Of a stretch of 64,000 nt of DNA, positions 26,501 to 40,000 are shown piece by piece. How positions within the stretch are numbered: the first letter of the stretch is position 1; each line of letters begins with the position of its first letter. The DNA is from Telopea speciosissima (taxonomy: Eukaryota > Streptophyta > Magnoliopsida > Proteales > Proteaceae). The DNA is taken from assembly GCF_018873765.1 (NCBI RefSeq), contig NC_057922.1, positions 10,739,563 through 10,803,562 of the forward strand, given 5' to 3'. Under the pieces are notes generated by a model. The model was not told the DNA's origin and searched no databases. It was given only the letters and a program-made list of their open reading frames with translations. A program made the position numbers and the translations under genes.

Positions 26501-27997
26501 CTTGCCAAGCATGGAAAGGCTGCCAGTCTTGCCACCCACCCCTTCCCCTCTGAATACTCTCAAACTAGAATTTTTTGTAGAACACAAGAGTTTCCCATGC
26601 TGTCAAGAATTTATCTTCCGACCCCCCCCCCCAAGTTTTTGTGTATATAGTGTTTTATGGTAACCTCAATTGTCAAACTGGCTTATTATTTGCAGGATGT
26701 TCCTTGGAAGGAATTTTTCCAAAGCCGTGCTGTATGGGCGATGATATATGTTCATTTTTGTGGGAGTTGGGGCCACTATACTTGTCTTTCCTGGCTTCCT
26801 ACTTATTTCAGGTATCTCTATATTATTAGCTATTTCTTACCATACAGTATTTAGTATAAGAAGTCTGTGTCCCGTTTGCTGGTGCAGAATTTCTCAAACC
26901 AGGCAGCAAACTCCCAATAAAAAGATTAAGGGGAAAGCAATATATTTAAAATTAGTAAATGCTTTAAATGGGAAAAGATTGGGAAACAATAAAGTAGTAT
27001 ATCTAGCTCAAAATAAGGCAAAAAGACATTGAAAAGAAAAGAATAGAGAATTTTAAATAATTAAACACGCTAAATTTATAACCATGGGGGCAGGACTTGC
27101 AATAGAAGAGACAGAGATTAGAAAGCCAGTATCAGAGAGCAAGTGAGCAAAAAGTATCAGAACATGGGATTTTTGGGGAAGGGAGAGCAATGCTTTACAA
27201 AAGGGGTGTCTCCCATATATCATTAGAAAACATGCTCAAATCATTACCTGTTTTATAGCTCTTTCATTGTTTCTTCTTTGGCTGTTTGCTCTTCATCTCT
27301 GCTGTTCATCATGGAGAACCCTTGTGGGTGTAAGCATCGTCTCCCACCTTTAAGGATCAAAGAAAGACCCTCAACTCCTATCCTTTATGGATGAGGAGAA
27401 AGAGGACGATCAATCTCCCCTTTCAAGATGACGTCTCTTGGGAATTTTTTCTATTATCTTTTTTACTCTGCATATTCTCCCCCATCTTTCTCTCTTTCCC
27501 TTCTGTGGATGGTTGCTGTGGCGGATCAGCTGGAGAAGGAGAGAAAAAAAAACCAAACATAATATCTAGGGAAATATTGAAAATATGAAAAAGAAGGTAC
27601 CCCAAACATAACATTTATGAGACAGGAGGTACCTTAAAATAATATTTATGAAACCTGAGGTACCCCAAATATAATAAATCAAACGTGATGTACCCCAAAC
27701 ATAGTTTCTCTAAACATTAGGTACCCCAGGTGTAATTTACCTAAAATAAAAATAATCAACTCTGAAGTACAGAAATAGACCTGTAGCTTTTAGTCTTCAT
27801 CTTGTACTATGGTCTATGGACGCCCAATTAGATTCTTTAAAGAGTTTCAGGGGGGTAAAATGTGTAAATGTTTTAGTTTTGAAATCCCTAATTTATGTAA
27901 TCAGCACTTCTGGTTCTCTCTTTTATTAGGGGACTGGGCATGTCTCTTTTGTGTGTCTTGTCTGTCTCATAAAGTGATGGTCATCTGACATCCATTA

Positions 27998-28034
<37 letters not shown>

Positions 28035-31000
28035 AAAGAAGGATGTAAGTTGAATTTATTAAGTCCACCAAAAATTTAAGTTATTCATTCCCAACTTTTG
28101 TGCATTAATATCAGCAGTAAATAGCTGAAAACTGTTCCTCAAATGGTGCTATCTTGTTCAATCAAAGTTGTCTGGATTGCTAGTTGTTCAAATATTTATG
28201 TATGGTTATTGGCGGTATAATCAGAACTTCTTAGTTCAACCTTTGGAACTCTTCTTACTAATGCATGTTTGAACACTTGACTGATCTTTTACTTGCAACA
28301 CTTGGAATCTTTCGTTGATGTATTTTCCAGTGTCCTTGTTTTTTATTTAAGTTTCAATTGACATTCTGCAGTGAGGAGCTGGATCTAAATTTGACGGAAG
28401 CTGCAGGAGTAAGCCTTTGATATATCTTTTTTTTTTTTTTTTTTTTTTTGACATCTTGGTTCCTTGTAGCTTTTGGGTGAAGAATAAAATAATGCTTTAT
28501 GCTCTTAGATACATATGAGGTGAAGCACGAGATGATCTTGTAATAGATCTGAGGAGTTGACATAATCTAGAAACAATCCAATCAGCAAAGAAGCGTGAGA
28601 TAGTTATTCATTAAATTCCGAGTTATGCTGGATTAATGGTATTTTATGTACCTGGCTTTATTATAATTTATGAAATGTTACTTTGAGCAACACCTCACTT
28701 TGTCTGAATGTTCAACTTTTATCCAAATGGAATGCTGGAGATTTTGTGGACAACATAGCAATTATGGTGTTGATATGAATTAGTAGTTCATAGAATTTCA
28801 AAATACAGATCTTCTAGGAAGCAGAACTGTTGTAGGCCAGAAAAGGTTTTGATATAGATCTAAAACAAAATACATTGGATTTGGTATACAACCTTGCGAT
28901 CTAGGATTTGAAGGGAATTAGAGCAAGGATGTCGTATAAGGACAGCAGTGGATTATAGTGTAATTAAAGAAAACATCAAAAGTAGTAGAAGAAGAAGAAG
29001 ATAAACCTTAGGAAGTGACACCTTGGATAATCCTAAAATAGACACCCAGAGGTGAAATCATGGTTAGAATTTGAAAGCATCCCAGACTCATACCCCCACT
29101 GGTTATTGTACCATAACTTTCCCAAGAATTCAACTGAGAAATTGCAAAATCTTGGTCTCTGTGGAAGCATGACTAAATAACCTCCCTAATGAAACCAAAA
29201 TCTATCAAAACAAGCAGGTTTTGTGATGCGGATCATAGGGAGGAGAGTTGGAGGATATTCTAGAAGATCTAGAGGAGATTTGAGTGGGGAATATTCTGTT
29301 AAAGATATTCCAGATACTATGAGAAATTTTGGGTTTCACTTTGTGGCTTCTTACTTTTTAGATATGCTACCATCTAGCCATAGTTTCTATTTTGTAATGT
29401 TCTCGATAGTTTCTATCTTGAAGGAAGACTTAAGTTGTAAGGGATCCTCCTACCATCATAGTTGTCACGGCGGCATGGCAGTCCAAGGCGGTGGAGGCCT
29501 GTCTAAGCGCTTAGGCGGTAGAGCGGCTCTCTACCGCCTAAGCGGAGCTTACGCGGTAAAGGCGGTCTAGTGTTAGTTTTCCCCCTCCCCCCCCCCCCCC
29601 CCAAACACTCAATACATGATGCATCATAGTATCATTCCTTCTTTTTTCTTCGTAATTTAATATTTATTCATCCAAAAAAAAAAAGTCATCAAAATGAAAA
29701 ATCATACATGACACATAAAAATTCAGAATAATCAAACATCATAAATTAATTAAGAAACTAAAAGACATAGCACAAAATCACAAATGACTAATCAACATTC
29801 TCTTATTTAGTATAGATAGAGAAGAAGCATAGATAGAAGTTACCAAGCAAAAACAAAAAAAAACAGAGAAGAAGTTACCGTTACAGACTACACTAGTACA
29901 CTCTACAGAGAAGAAGCATAGAACTATAGAAGTTAACAAGCAAAAAAAAAAAGAGAAGATCAGAAGAAGTTACCGTTACAGAGTGAGAGTACAGAGTCTA
30001 CAGACTACAGAGAAGAAGCATAGGGAGTAGAAGACTTACCTTGCCGGAAAGGTAGGAGGAAGAGGAAGCTGACTTGCTGTTGCCGGAACTGGAACTCTGG
30101 AAGAGTCGAGTTGCTGTTGGGGGGAAGCAGTAGCAGTCGTTAAAATTTAAAAAAAAAAAAAAGGGGGGAGGGGGAACAGAGTTACAGAGAAGTAGAAGAA
30201 GAAGACTAGGTAGGGAGTACCGGAGTAGGGACTTACCTTGCTGGAAGACGGGAAGATTCGAGTTGCTGTTGCTGCCTTGCCGGAACTGGAAGAGACGAAG
30301 AGTTGCAGACTTGGAGTTGCGCAGAGGGAAGAGACGAAGAGTCGAGGATTTTCGTTTCACTTTTTAGGGATTTGACAATTTCACCTTTTACTTTTTAGGG
30401 ATTAGATTTTTAAGTTTTTAGTTTTAAAGCTAATTTATCCCATGTAGCAGTGTACATTAGAATCCTTATACACAAACCAATAGAAATCAAACAAAAAGAA
30501 TAAAAGAAAGAGCATGACAAAAAAAAAAAAACCATTAGTCATCAATGGCGGTCGACTTGACCATATGGCGTACCAAGGCGTCGCTTTAACTGCCTTGGCG
30601 ACGCCTAGATGGTCAGAGCGAACGCCATTCATGACTCATAGTAAGCGTAGTCCCACTCAGTGCTCATAATTCTGCCAGGACGCCAAGGCGGTGCCTAGGC
30701 GACGCCTTGTTAACTATGCCTACCATATTAGAGGTTTCTTATTTTGTTGGTTTCTATGAAGTTATAAGAAAAGGAGAAAGGGTTTAAACTCTCTAACGAT
30801 TGAAAAAAGTGAGTTTTGGCTTCAGCCTTGGTGGTGCAGTGGTGATGCTGTCCTTTGGACTATGGTGATGCAATTCTAGCCCTCTTGGTGATGTTTCCAA
30901 GAGCCTGAGATGGTGCTTCCAATAAGACCCTACTATGGTGATTAAGTAGGTTGGGTATGATGGTGATTCCATTCCGGCAGCCAGGTGTTGAACCTTGGTC

Positions 31001-34000
31001 ATATCCTTTCTTGTTTCTTCTTTCATATGTTAAAAAAATAAATAAATAAAAGAATTGAATAAAATTTCAGTTGTCGATTTATGTTTGTCCCATATTGCTA
31101 TCTTGTTGTGATTGATCTCTCACTGGTTCTTCCTTGGCTCGAGATTGATTCTGCATTATTTGGTCTCAGAGCCATGGAGGGATCACAGATGCAGGCGACA
31201 GTTGTTGAGTTATACTTTTGACTGAAGGTTGATCGTGCGGATCTGATTCCTCAACTTTTCAAAACTCGAGGATGAGTTCTTCCAAGCCAAGAAGAATTTA
31301 TGCAGATCATAGGGAGGAGATTTGGAGGATATTCTAGAAGATGTAGAGGAGATTTGAGTGGGGGAATATTCTGTTAAGGATATTCACTTTGTGGCTTCTT
31401 ACTTTCTATTTTGTAATGTTGGATAGATATGCTACAATCCAGCTGTAGTTTCTATTTTGTAATGTTCTAGACACAGTTTTCTAGGCAACGCCTAGGCGTC
31501 CAGGTGCCTTGGTCGCCTAGTAGGTGTCGTCTTGATTTTGGACCCTCTCCAACGCCTTGGGTCGCCTAGATGCCGTGACAACTATGGTTCTAGATAGTTT
31601 CTATCTGGAAGGAAGACTTAAGTTGTAAGGGATCTTCCTACCATGCTAGAGGTTTCCTGTTCTGTTGGTTTCTATGAAGTTATAAATAAAGGAGTAGGGG
31701 CTTAGACCCTCTAACAATTGAAAAAAAAGTGAGTTTTGGCTTCAGCCTTTTTGGTACAGTGGTGATGTTGTCCTTTTGGACTGTGGTGATGCAGTTCTAG
31801 GCCTCTTGGTGGTGATTCCAATCAGACCCTACTGTAGTAATTCAGCAGGTTGGGCATGGTGGTGATTCCATTTCCACATGCTAGATGGTGAAACCTTAGT
31901 CATATCTTTCTTGTTTCTTCTTTTATATGTAAAAAAGATAATAGAAATAGAGTTATACAAAAAATTCTTTATCTATTTATGTTTGTCCCGTATTACGATC
32001 TTGTTGTGATTGATGTCCCACTGGTTCTTCCCTAGTTCAAGATCAATTATGCATTATTTTGACTTGTCAAAATTAAGGTTTGAAGAAAAGTTAAGGGATT
32101 ACTAATGACCCCCCCTGAAATGTCTAAGTTGAAAAGTCAAACTTCTGCTGAAATTAATGGGTGATGCAACTAAACTAGAATAAGACTTCCAAAATACCCT
32201 TCACCCCAAAATTCTGAAAACCAATGAAACCAAACTAGAAATATATGTGACCACTTCAGTGATATTGGTGAAGCCTGATCTCAGTTTAATCCAGAAGTAC
32301 TGTTGATTCTTCCCCAATAATGGCACGAGACGCTATATATAGAGGTTTATACTGGGGGGCAGTTTTGTACTTTTGGGGATTAGGGTTTCTCTATATTGTA
32401 CTGCGGGAGACGCTATATATAGGGGTTATCTTGTAATGAGGTAGTAGTGAGGGTTTTGTAATTTCTTCATCAAAATAGTGAAGCTCAGGTTATCGCTTGG
32501 CCGTGGACATAGCCTATCTTGGGTGAAACACGTAGATCTGTGTTCTCTGTCTGTGTGTGTGTGTGGGTTATCTCGTAATGGCGTAGTAGTGAGGGTTTTG
32601 TAATTTCTTTATCAAAATAGTGAAGCTCTGGTTATCGCTCGGCCGTGGATGTAGCCCATCCTTGTGTGTGTGTGTGAACATTCATAGTGGTCGTCTGGCT
32701 ATTTTTTATTGTCAGCTCGGGTGTGTGAGAAAAGACAAATGAAGATGGCTGTTATAACATAACATACCAAGGATTTGATTAGGCAATATAAAACTCATAC
32801 CCCAGATGTAGGGTTGCATTTTAGTGATCTGCCAATCTGTGCAAATGAGTGGTGCAACCATAAAAACTTGGTGGAAGTTTGAAGCCCTTCTTCTTTGACA
32901 TTCTCAGGATGAATACTTTCTCAGTTTCTCTTCATTCTTGTTTGTAGTTGGCTACACCCTAGAGATTGATAGGTCAAGCTATGTACTTGATTTTGAAAAC
33001 ACCATCTACCTTCATAACACTTTAGAACAGCTTCCTTCGTACCATAGACAACTTCAAATCTCTAGTTAACATCTTCACTAAGATAACTGTTGTTTTAAAG
33101 ATCGGCATGGGATCCTCTAATCAGTATTGGTATTGGACAGGACCCATTCTCGGTCCTAGTGGATTGGCCAATCAAGTGGTATTGTAATTATTTGGTCAGT
33201 GGATCCACCAATCCTTGTTCTGAGTGTCTGATCCAGATCAGAATTGGTGAGGGACAATCTGTTCTCATGGCACAAATCTTTAAATTCTTTAATACCACAT
33301 AACTGTTTGCCCCAAGAATAATCTTGTACTTAGCAACATCAACATATTTTTCATTGTTTAAGTCAAGTTACAAATTGCTGTTTTGAAATTATATGACATT
33401 CTTAAGCTGGAATTTCCTTAACGTCCGAACAAGTCAACCAGTATTGTTATTTCTATCACAATGATTATCAATAACAACTTGCACCTTCTTTTCTGGTGAC
33501 TGATGTAAAAACTATTTGGAATTCATGTGTGCCCTTCGACCTTTTGCAGGTATATGCAGTAGAACTAGGACAAATTTCCATAGTTTCTGTAATGAGATGG
33601 AACCAGAGAAAACTGGAACTGCCATAATTTTTTGTTCATTTTTTTTTTTCTCTTCTTTTTCCCGGTTTTCTCCTCAAAACCGGTAAAAAAAAGGGGGATA
33701 AAACCAGAACGAGTGTCTTTTCATTTGACCCTCCAGTCCAGTTTTTAAAACTATGCTAATTTCTTCTCCTCGACTCCCTGTTTGATGGATTCATATTTAG
33801 CATCTCTTAAGTGTTGCTACATTAGATACCCAATAATCTAGAAGTGCAGAACCTACAACATTGTGAAAAAAATTATGATGGAACCATGCTTCTGTACTAA
33901 ATTTGACATAGGATAGCTAATGTTCTGTTATGGACTTAAACCAAAATATATTGGATGTGGCTGAGCTTTTGTGGTCATGACATTGCAATGAAGGGTTATC

Positions 34001-37000
34001 TTCTGCTTAAAATGTTTTCCTTCAATGTTGTCAGTAGTAATTTCATTGGCAATCAATTTCAATTTCTTTAATACATCTTAGTTTAAAGATTTTGTGAACT
34101 CTACTTAATGATCTTTTGAAATTCTCACTGCAGGTTTCTGTCCTTCCCCCACTGGCTTCAATTCTTGTGAGTGGTGTTGCAGCCCAGTTTGCAGACAACT
34201 TAATTGCCAGTGGCGTTGAAACCACAATGGTATGGACAGCATGCACAGGAGTCCTAAAATTGTTTTCCTACTTTCATATGAAAAGATCATGCAACTATTA
34301 TTTTCTCGTTAGTTCCTGAACCCTAACATGTAGTCTTTAGGTTCTATGTCTATAAGATCCTCACCCATGGCTTATCATTACTGAACACTTCAACCTGTAT
34401 CTATTTTCTGTAGCCACATTGAATCTATGAAATCAACCTTACTATGAGTTGAGAGGGAGAGAGAAGATTTTGGCTTGTCAAGATGACAGAGGCCACCCCT
34501 TTATTTATATTGTAGGATTATTACAAATATGGAAGATATACTCAGCACAATTAACATGTGCATAATGAATCTAGACACTCTAGTGTACTTAGTTACATTA
34601 CACACTTCAACAAGGGATCTAAAGAGAACCGGACCGGACCAGACCGGGTCAATCCCAAATCATTCAACACTATGCAAGGCCAGTTAGAAGCCCATACAAA
34701 ATATTTTCCTTCATTTTGGACCAACTTTGAATGTTAAGATGAGTCAAAATAACTAATGATAAAGAACGACATTTTAAATAATATGTTAAGGAAAAAGAGC
34801 AAAGTACATCACAAAAGCCAAAGTGGCAGGCCTGGGGCGACCCCAATCAAAGGATAAAAAACATCTATCAAAAAGGATGATACATCTAAAGCCGGGGAAG
34901 GGAAAAACAACTAACCAAAAGGATGATACATTAAAAAAGGAGAAAGGGGGGGGTAGTTGAAACTCAAAGGTAGATCGAATCTGGTAAGAGAAGAGTATAC
35001 AGAAGAAGAAGAAGAAGGAGAGAAGAGATGAGAAGAAGAGAAGAGAATGGGAGAATCGATTGTGTGTGTTGAGAGTGATTCTCAACACACATATTAGCTT
35101 CATTCATTAAGTCTTCCAAATTACACAAGCCTCCCTAGGGAGGTAAGGAGAAATAAGACAATAAAGTAAAAATACAACTTAGTCATGTCTTATAACTAGA
35201 CAATGACAGAACTACCCCTATACAAGATATTCTAACAACTCTAACACTCCCCCTCATGGAGAATAAATGTCATACATTCCACTTACAATAGAGTACTAAA
35301 TAGACTAGAAGAGAGACCCTTGGTGAAGATATCGCTACTTGATCACTTGTTTTCACAAAGGGAGTACAAATGCACCCTTAATCCAACTCCTCTTTGATGA
35401 AGTGACGATCGACCTCAATATGCTTGGTTCGATCATGTTGAACCGGATTATGGGCAATGCTTATGCGCTTTGTTGTCACAATAAAGTCTCATTGGCCCTT
35501 CGTTTAAAGCTCAAATCGTGAAGAAGTCGTTTTAGCCATATAAGCTCACATACTCCATGGGCCATGGCCCTAAACTCGGCCTCAAGACTAGATCGAGCAA
35601 CAACTGGTTGTTTCTTGCTCCTCCAGGTAACTAGATTACCACCCAAGAAGGTACAATACCCAGTAGATCTCTGTCGAGACTGAACCAGCCCAATCGCATC
35701 GTGTAGCCTTCAACTGTAAATGGTCATGCCTGGCAAATAAAGGCCCTTTCTGGACAGGATTTCAAGTATTTGATGATGCGATATCGCATCCAGGATGTCC
35801 ACCCCGGGAGCATGCATGAACCGACTCACCACTCCAACGCATAAGAGATGTCGGTCGAGTTAGGGAGAGATAGATTAGTTTCCCAACTAACCTCCGGTAC
35901 TTGCTTGCATCTATAAGAGAAGAACCACATTCATCACCAAGTTTATGATTCGGATCAATGGGGGAAGTAGTGGTTTGCACCCCATCATCCCTGTCTCTTT
36001 CGAAGATCCAAGACAAATTTCCTTTGGCAAATGTTGATCCCTTTCCTTGATCTAGATACCTCAATACCCAAGAAGTATTTTAAGATTCCAAGGTCTTTGA
36101 TCTCAAACTGTTTAGCGAGATAAGACTTCAATCTATCTATCTCAAGAACATCATTCCCAGTCACCACAATGTCATCAACATAGACAATGAGCTGTAGAAT
36201 CGTACCATTACCTCTCCCGATAAACAAGGTGTGGTCAGCTTGACTGGGAATACCCATTCTTCAGAATGGCTTGTCTAAATCTCTCAAACCAGGCCTTAGG
36301 AAACGCTTTAGGCCATAAAGAGCTTTCTTCAACAAACACACTTTCCCTTCGGTGAGGACACTTAAAACCAAGTGGAGGCTGCATGTACACAACTTCTGCT
36401 AAATCTCCATGAAGAAATGCATTCTTCACATCTAATTGGTACATAGGCCAATCTTTATTGGCTGCTCAAAGAAGAACCCTGATGGAGTTATGCTTGGCTA
36501 CAGGGGCAAAAGTCTCTGGTAGTCAATGCCATACACGACTATACCTTTAGCAACCAGCCGAGCTTTGTACCTTTCCACTGTACCATCGGATCTATACTTG
36601 ATTGTATAAACCCATCTACATCCAATCGAGTTCTCCCCTTGGGAAGATCAACAAGTGTCCAAGTATTGTTCTTCTCTAGAGCCACCATTTCGTCATTGCT
36701 TGCATCCATTTTGGATTGGATAAGGCCTCTGTGACATTTTTGGGAATAGAAGAAGACTCAAGAGCAGTGGAAAAGCAACACTGTAGGAGAAATGGAGTTA
36801 TAGGAAACAAATGGGCTATGGGATTAGTACGAGGTTCTCTTCCCCTTTCTAATAGCAATGGGAAGATCTAATTCGAAGGAGAGGAATTACCGATGAAGAG
36901 GATGAGGCGAGGATGTGGATCCAAAGAGGGGTTTTGGCAGGTCGCTTGTACCATGGTTGCTTCCTTTTTCCTTCAACAAGCATTCACCTCTTGTGAATAC

Positions 37001-40000
37001 ACCATCTTCTTTAAATCTTATCCCCTTGTATTCCTTTTGTCGCTAGCATCACCATCACCAATACCATCAACATCGCATCATCCACAACATCCACTTCTTT
37101 ATACTTTCCAATATCAAATAGAAATGGGGAAGTAGAGGTAGGTAAAGGAGATAGGAAGGGAATGACATCCGCATTCTTCATGCTAATACTCTCCCCCGAA
37201 TGGAATGGCGAGGGAAGAAGAAAAAAAGGAATAGACTCAAAGAAGGTGACATCTTTGGAGAGAAATCGCCTTCGGGAAGAAGGATGGTAGCACTTATACC
37301 CTTTAGTGGAATCGAGTAGCCTAAGAAGATGCACTTGAGAGCTTTGGGATCAAGCTTGGTGCGGGCTGATTTGTTGACATGTACATAACAAACACAACCA
37401 AAGAGCGCGTGGAGACAAGGAAAAAGCGAGGATTGAGGAGAAAGAAGAGCGAGGGGATTTGGAGCCAAGGAGTGGACTTGGCATCCGGTTAATAAGAAAG
37501 GCAGCGGTAAGAAGGGCATCGGACGGAAGGTCTTAGGCAGCGTGCATACCAAAGAGAAGGCCCCTAGTGATTTCCGCAAATGGCGGTTTTTGCGTTCACC
37601 ACCCCATTTTCTTTGTGGGGTGTCAACACAAGCGATTGATGGATGATGCCCTTATCGAGAAAGAATTGTTGGAGCCCCCATACATGTACTCACCCCCTTA
37701 TCGGATCTAACAATTTTGATGTGAGTACCAAACTGAGATCGATAAAGTGATAAAACTCCTTAAAAGCATCACAAACATCACTCTTTTGTTTTAACAAAAT
37801 AGTCCAAGTAGACCGAGAATAGTCATCCACAAATGAAACAAAATAACGAAAACCCGATAAGGAAGTAGTAGGAGAAGGCCCCCAAACATCAAGTATGAAC
37901 AAGGGAAAAAGGTGCGGAGATCTATTACCACGATAAGGATAAGATGTGCGACAATGTTTAGCAAAAATACAAGATTCACACTGAAAAACATAAGATGCGG
38001 GAAAGGAAGTAAACAAGTGGGGTAAGTGTCTCCTCATAACAACAAAAGAGGGATGACCCAAACGTTGATGCCAAAGCATAAGAGACTCAAAGTACTCCGG
38101 TCGTGCCGACCACAAACATAAGCTGGCGAGAGATTGAGCGGTGGCGTGGCTCAAGAAGATAGAGTCCTCCTTTCTCGGCCCCACGCCAATAACCCTCTTT
38201 GTCTCCAAATCCCGAAAGACACAATAAGAAGGAAAGAAAGTGACACAACAATGTAAGGATTTGGTTAGGTGACTCATGATAATAGGTTAGTAGCAAAGTC
38301 GGGAACATGAAGGACGGACTCAAGGGAAATAGAAGGAGTAACCCGCACATTACCCTTACCAGAGACAGAGGAGAAAGGAACCATCAAGAACCCTTACCTT
38401 GTCCGGCGAGAACAAATGGAATAGGAATCATAGAACGGGACATACCGGTCATGTGATCGGAAGCTCGAGTCAATGATCCAAGTGGATGCGTAGGGGTAGC
38501 GAGATGAGACTGCAGAGTGAGGCGAAGTAGTCAACCCTCCGAGCTAGAACCGATGGTGACCCTCCAAGGTGAGACATCAACCGACGTAGGGCTGCAATAT
38601 CATCCCGTGAGAGGGAATCGGGAGCGGTGCGGTCCAGTGGCTCGGACTCGGATGTCACGAGAATGAGCCTTAGCTCCCCCTCGCTTGCCTCCACGGGCAT
38701 GAGATGAACTACCACGCATACCAGGGGCTGTCCATGAAGATCCCAAGACCGGTCCTTGGTATGTCCAAGCTTGCCACAATGGTCACATTTGTATCTCTCA
38801 CGGCCTTTCCCCACTTTTCCGGTCTTTTTGGGAAGCTGGAAACAAGAGCAGAACCTCTCTATTGATGGTACAATATCCATAGTGGTCCTCCGGGTTTCCT
38901 CACTTTGCAAATAACACACATCATCCAGAGATGGAAATGGAGACCTCCCTAAGATTTCTTTGCGAAGGGGCTCATATTCGAGTTAAGACCACCAAGCAAA
39001 ATAAGGATCCTTTCCTTTTCTTGGCTCCTGTAGACTTTTGCCTGATCCTCGCATTGGACAAGCGGAGATTGGTATAATGATCATACTCCTCCCACAAGCT
39101 AATAACGAGTTGTAGTACTCGGATATACTCCTATCACCCTGTTTCATATGAATGATTTTTGGAGAATTTGATACACTTTCGTGGAATCTCCAACTCTATC
39201 AAAAATTCTGGATACACCATCCCAAATATCTTTAGCAGTCTCCTTACTCATAAATCTCCGACCTATCTCAGGTTTCATGGAAAAAATCAGCCAAGTCATG
39301 ACAGTGGAGTTTTCAGTCTCCCACTTGAGATAACTGCATCGATGTAGCGGGAGCCGTGATAGACCCGAATGTACCCCAACTTCCCCTACTACGTAGAGAC
39401 AACTTCACGGAGCAGGACCAATCCAAATAGTTGGTATTGTCCAACTTCACAAGCGAGATCGGGTGTTGGGGTTATCAAAGGAAACCATGGTTGGGAAACC
39501 ACCACTTGGGCTGCCGGATGTAATTGGTCCACGACCTCGAATCTTGTCCGACACAGTGGACATAATAGGCAAATACTTCAACAATCAATATAAATTGTTT
39601 TGCGCAAGTGGGAGTATACTCAACCCAAAACAAGGAGACAGACCAATACAAAATATGGTCCCAAATCAACCAAACCACAAGGCTGAGGCCAAGCCTAAAA
39701 AACAGCAAGCATATGAAGAGCAAAAACTTGTATAACTCAAACCAAATTCTGCTAGTAGCCAAGAACCTTTAGTCCATAATACCCAATAAGTGTATCAAGA
39801 TGTAATACTATCACATTCAGCCATCCAATACAGCAGACCTCGGAGAAGACAAAAAACAGAGCAGCCGATACCTGTGTTAGCAGTAGAAAAAAACAGTAGC
39901 AGTCCTCGACCCTCCACCTTCAAGGGCAGGCTCTTAGGGCTTCAAAAAGCACTCCCATACGACACAAATGGGACAAGTTCCAAGGTCACCAGCTGCCAAA

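Larger units (their letters stand above)
29219..32061 (+). mobile_element. internally deleted (TRIM-like) LTR retrotransposon with nested insertions
   Basis: The 5' LTR is about 29224-31158 and the 3' LTR about 31299-32056. They share GATCATAGGGAGGAG starts, a GAAGGAAGACTTAAG block and TTTATGTTTGTCCC..GCATTA ends. A 5 bp duplication, TTTTG, flanks at 29219-29223 and 32057-32061. Directly inside the 5' LTR is TGGTCTCAGAGCC (31161-31173), one base from the Met-tRNA primer-binding site. Only about 140 bp of internal DNA (31159-31298) remains, with no gag or pol. Each LTR is interrupted by a different hAT element, so without inserts the LTRs are about 640-660 bp. It lies in intron 10 of the transporter gene. 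Confidence 0.82.

Noticed and set aside
29998-30360. 120-codon Ser/Leu-rich ORF on the minus strand
   Set aside because: It lies in low-complexity AGAAGAAG repeats inside a hAT element and has no domain.
35985-38919. Host reverse-transcriptase-like or integrase-like genes
   Set aside because: They are parts of the copia element bounded by LTRs at 34955-35246 and 40425-40717.
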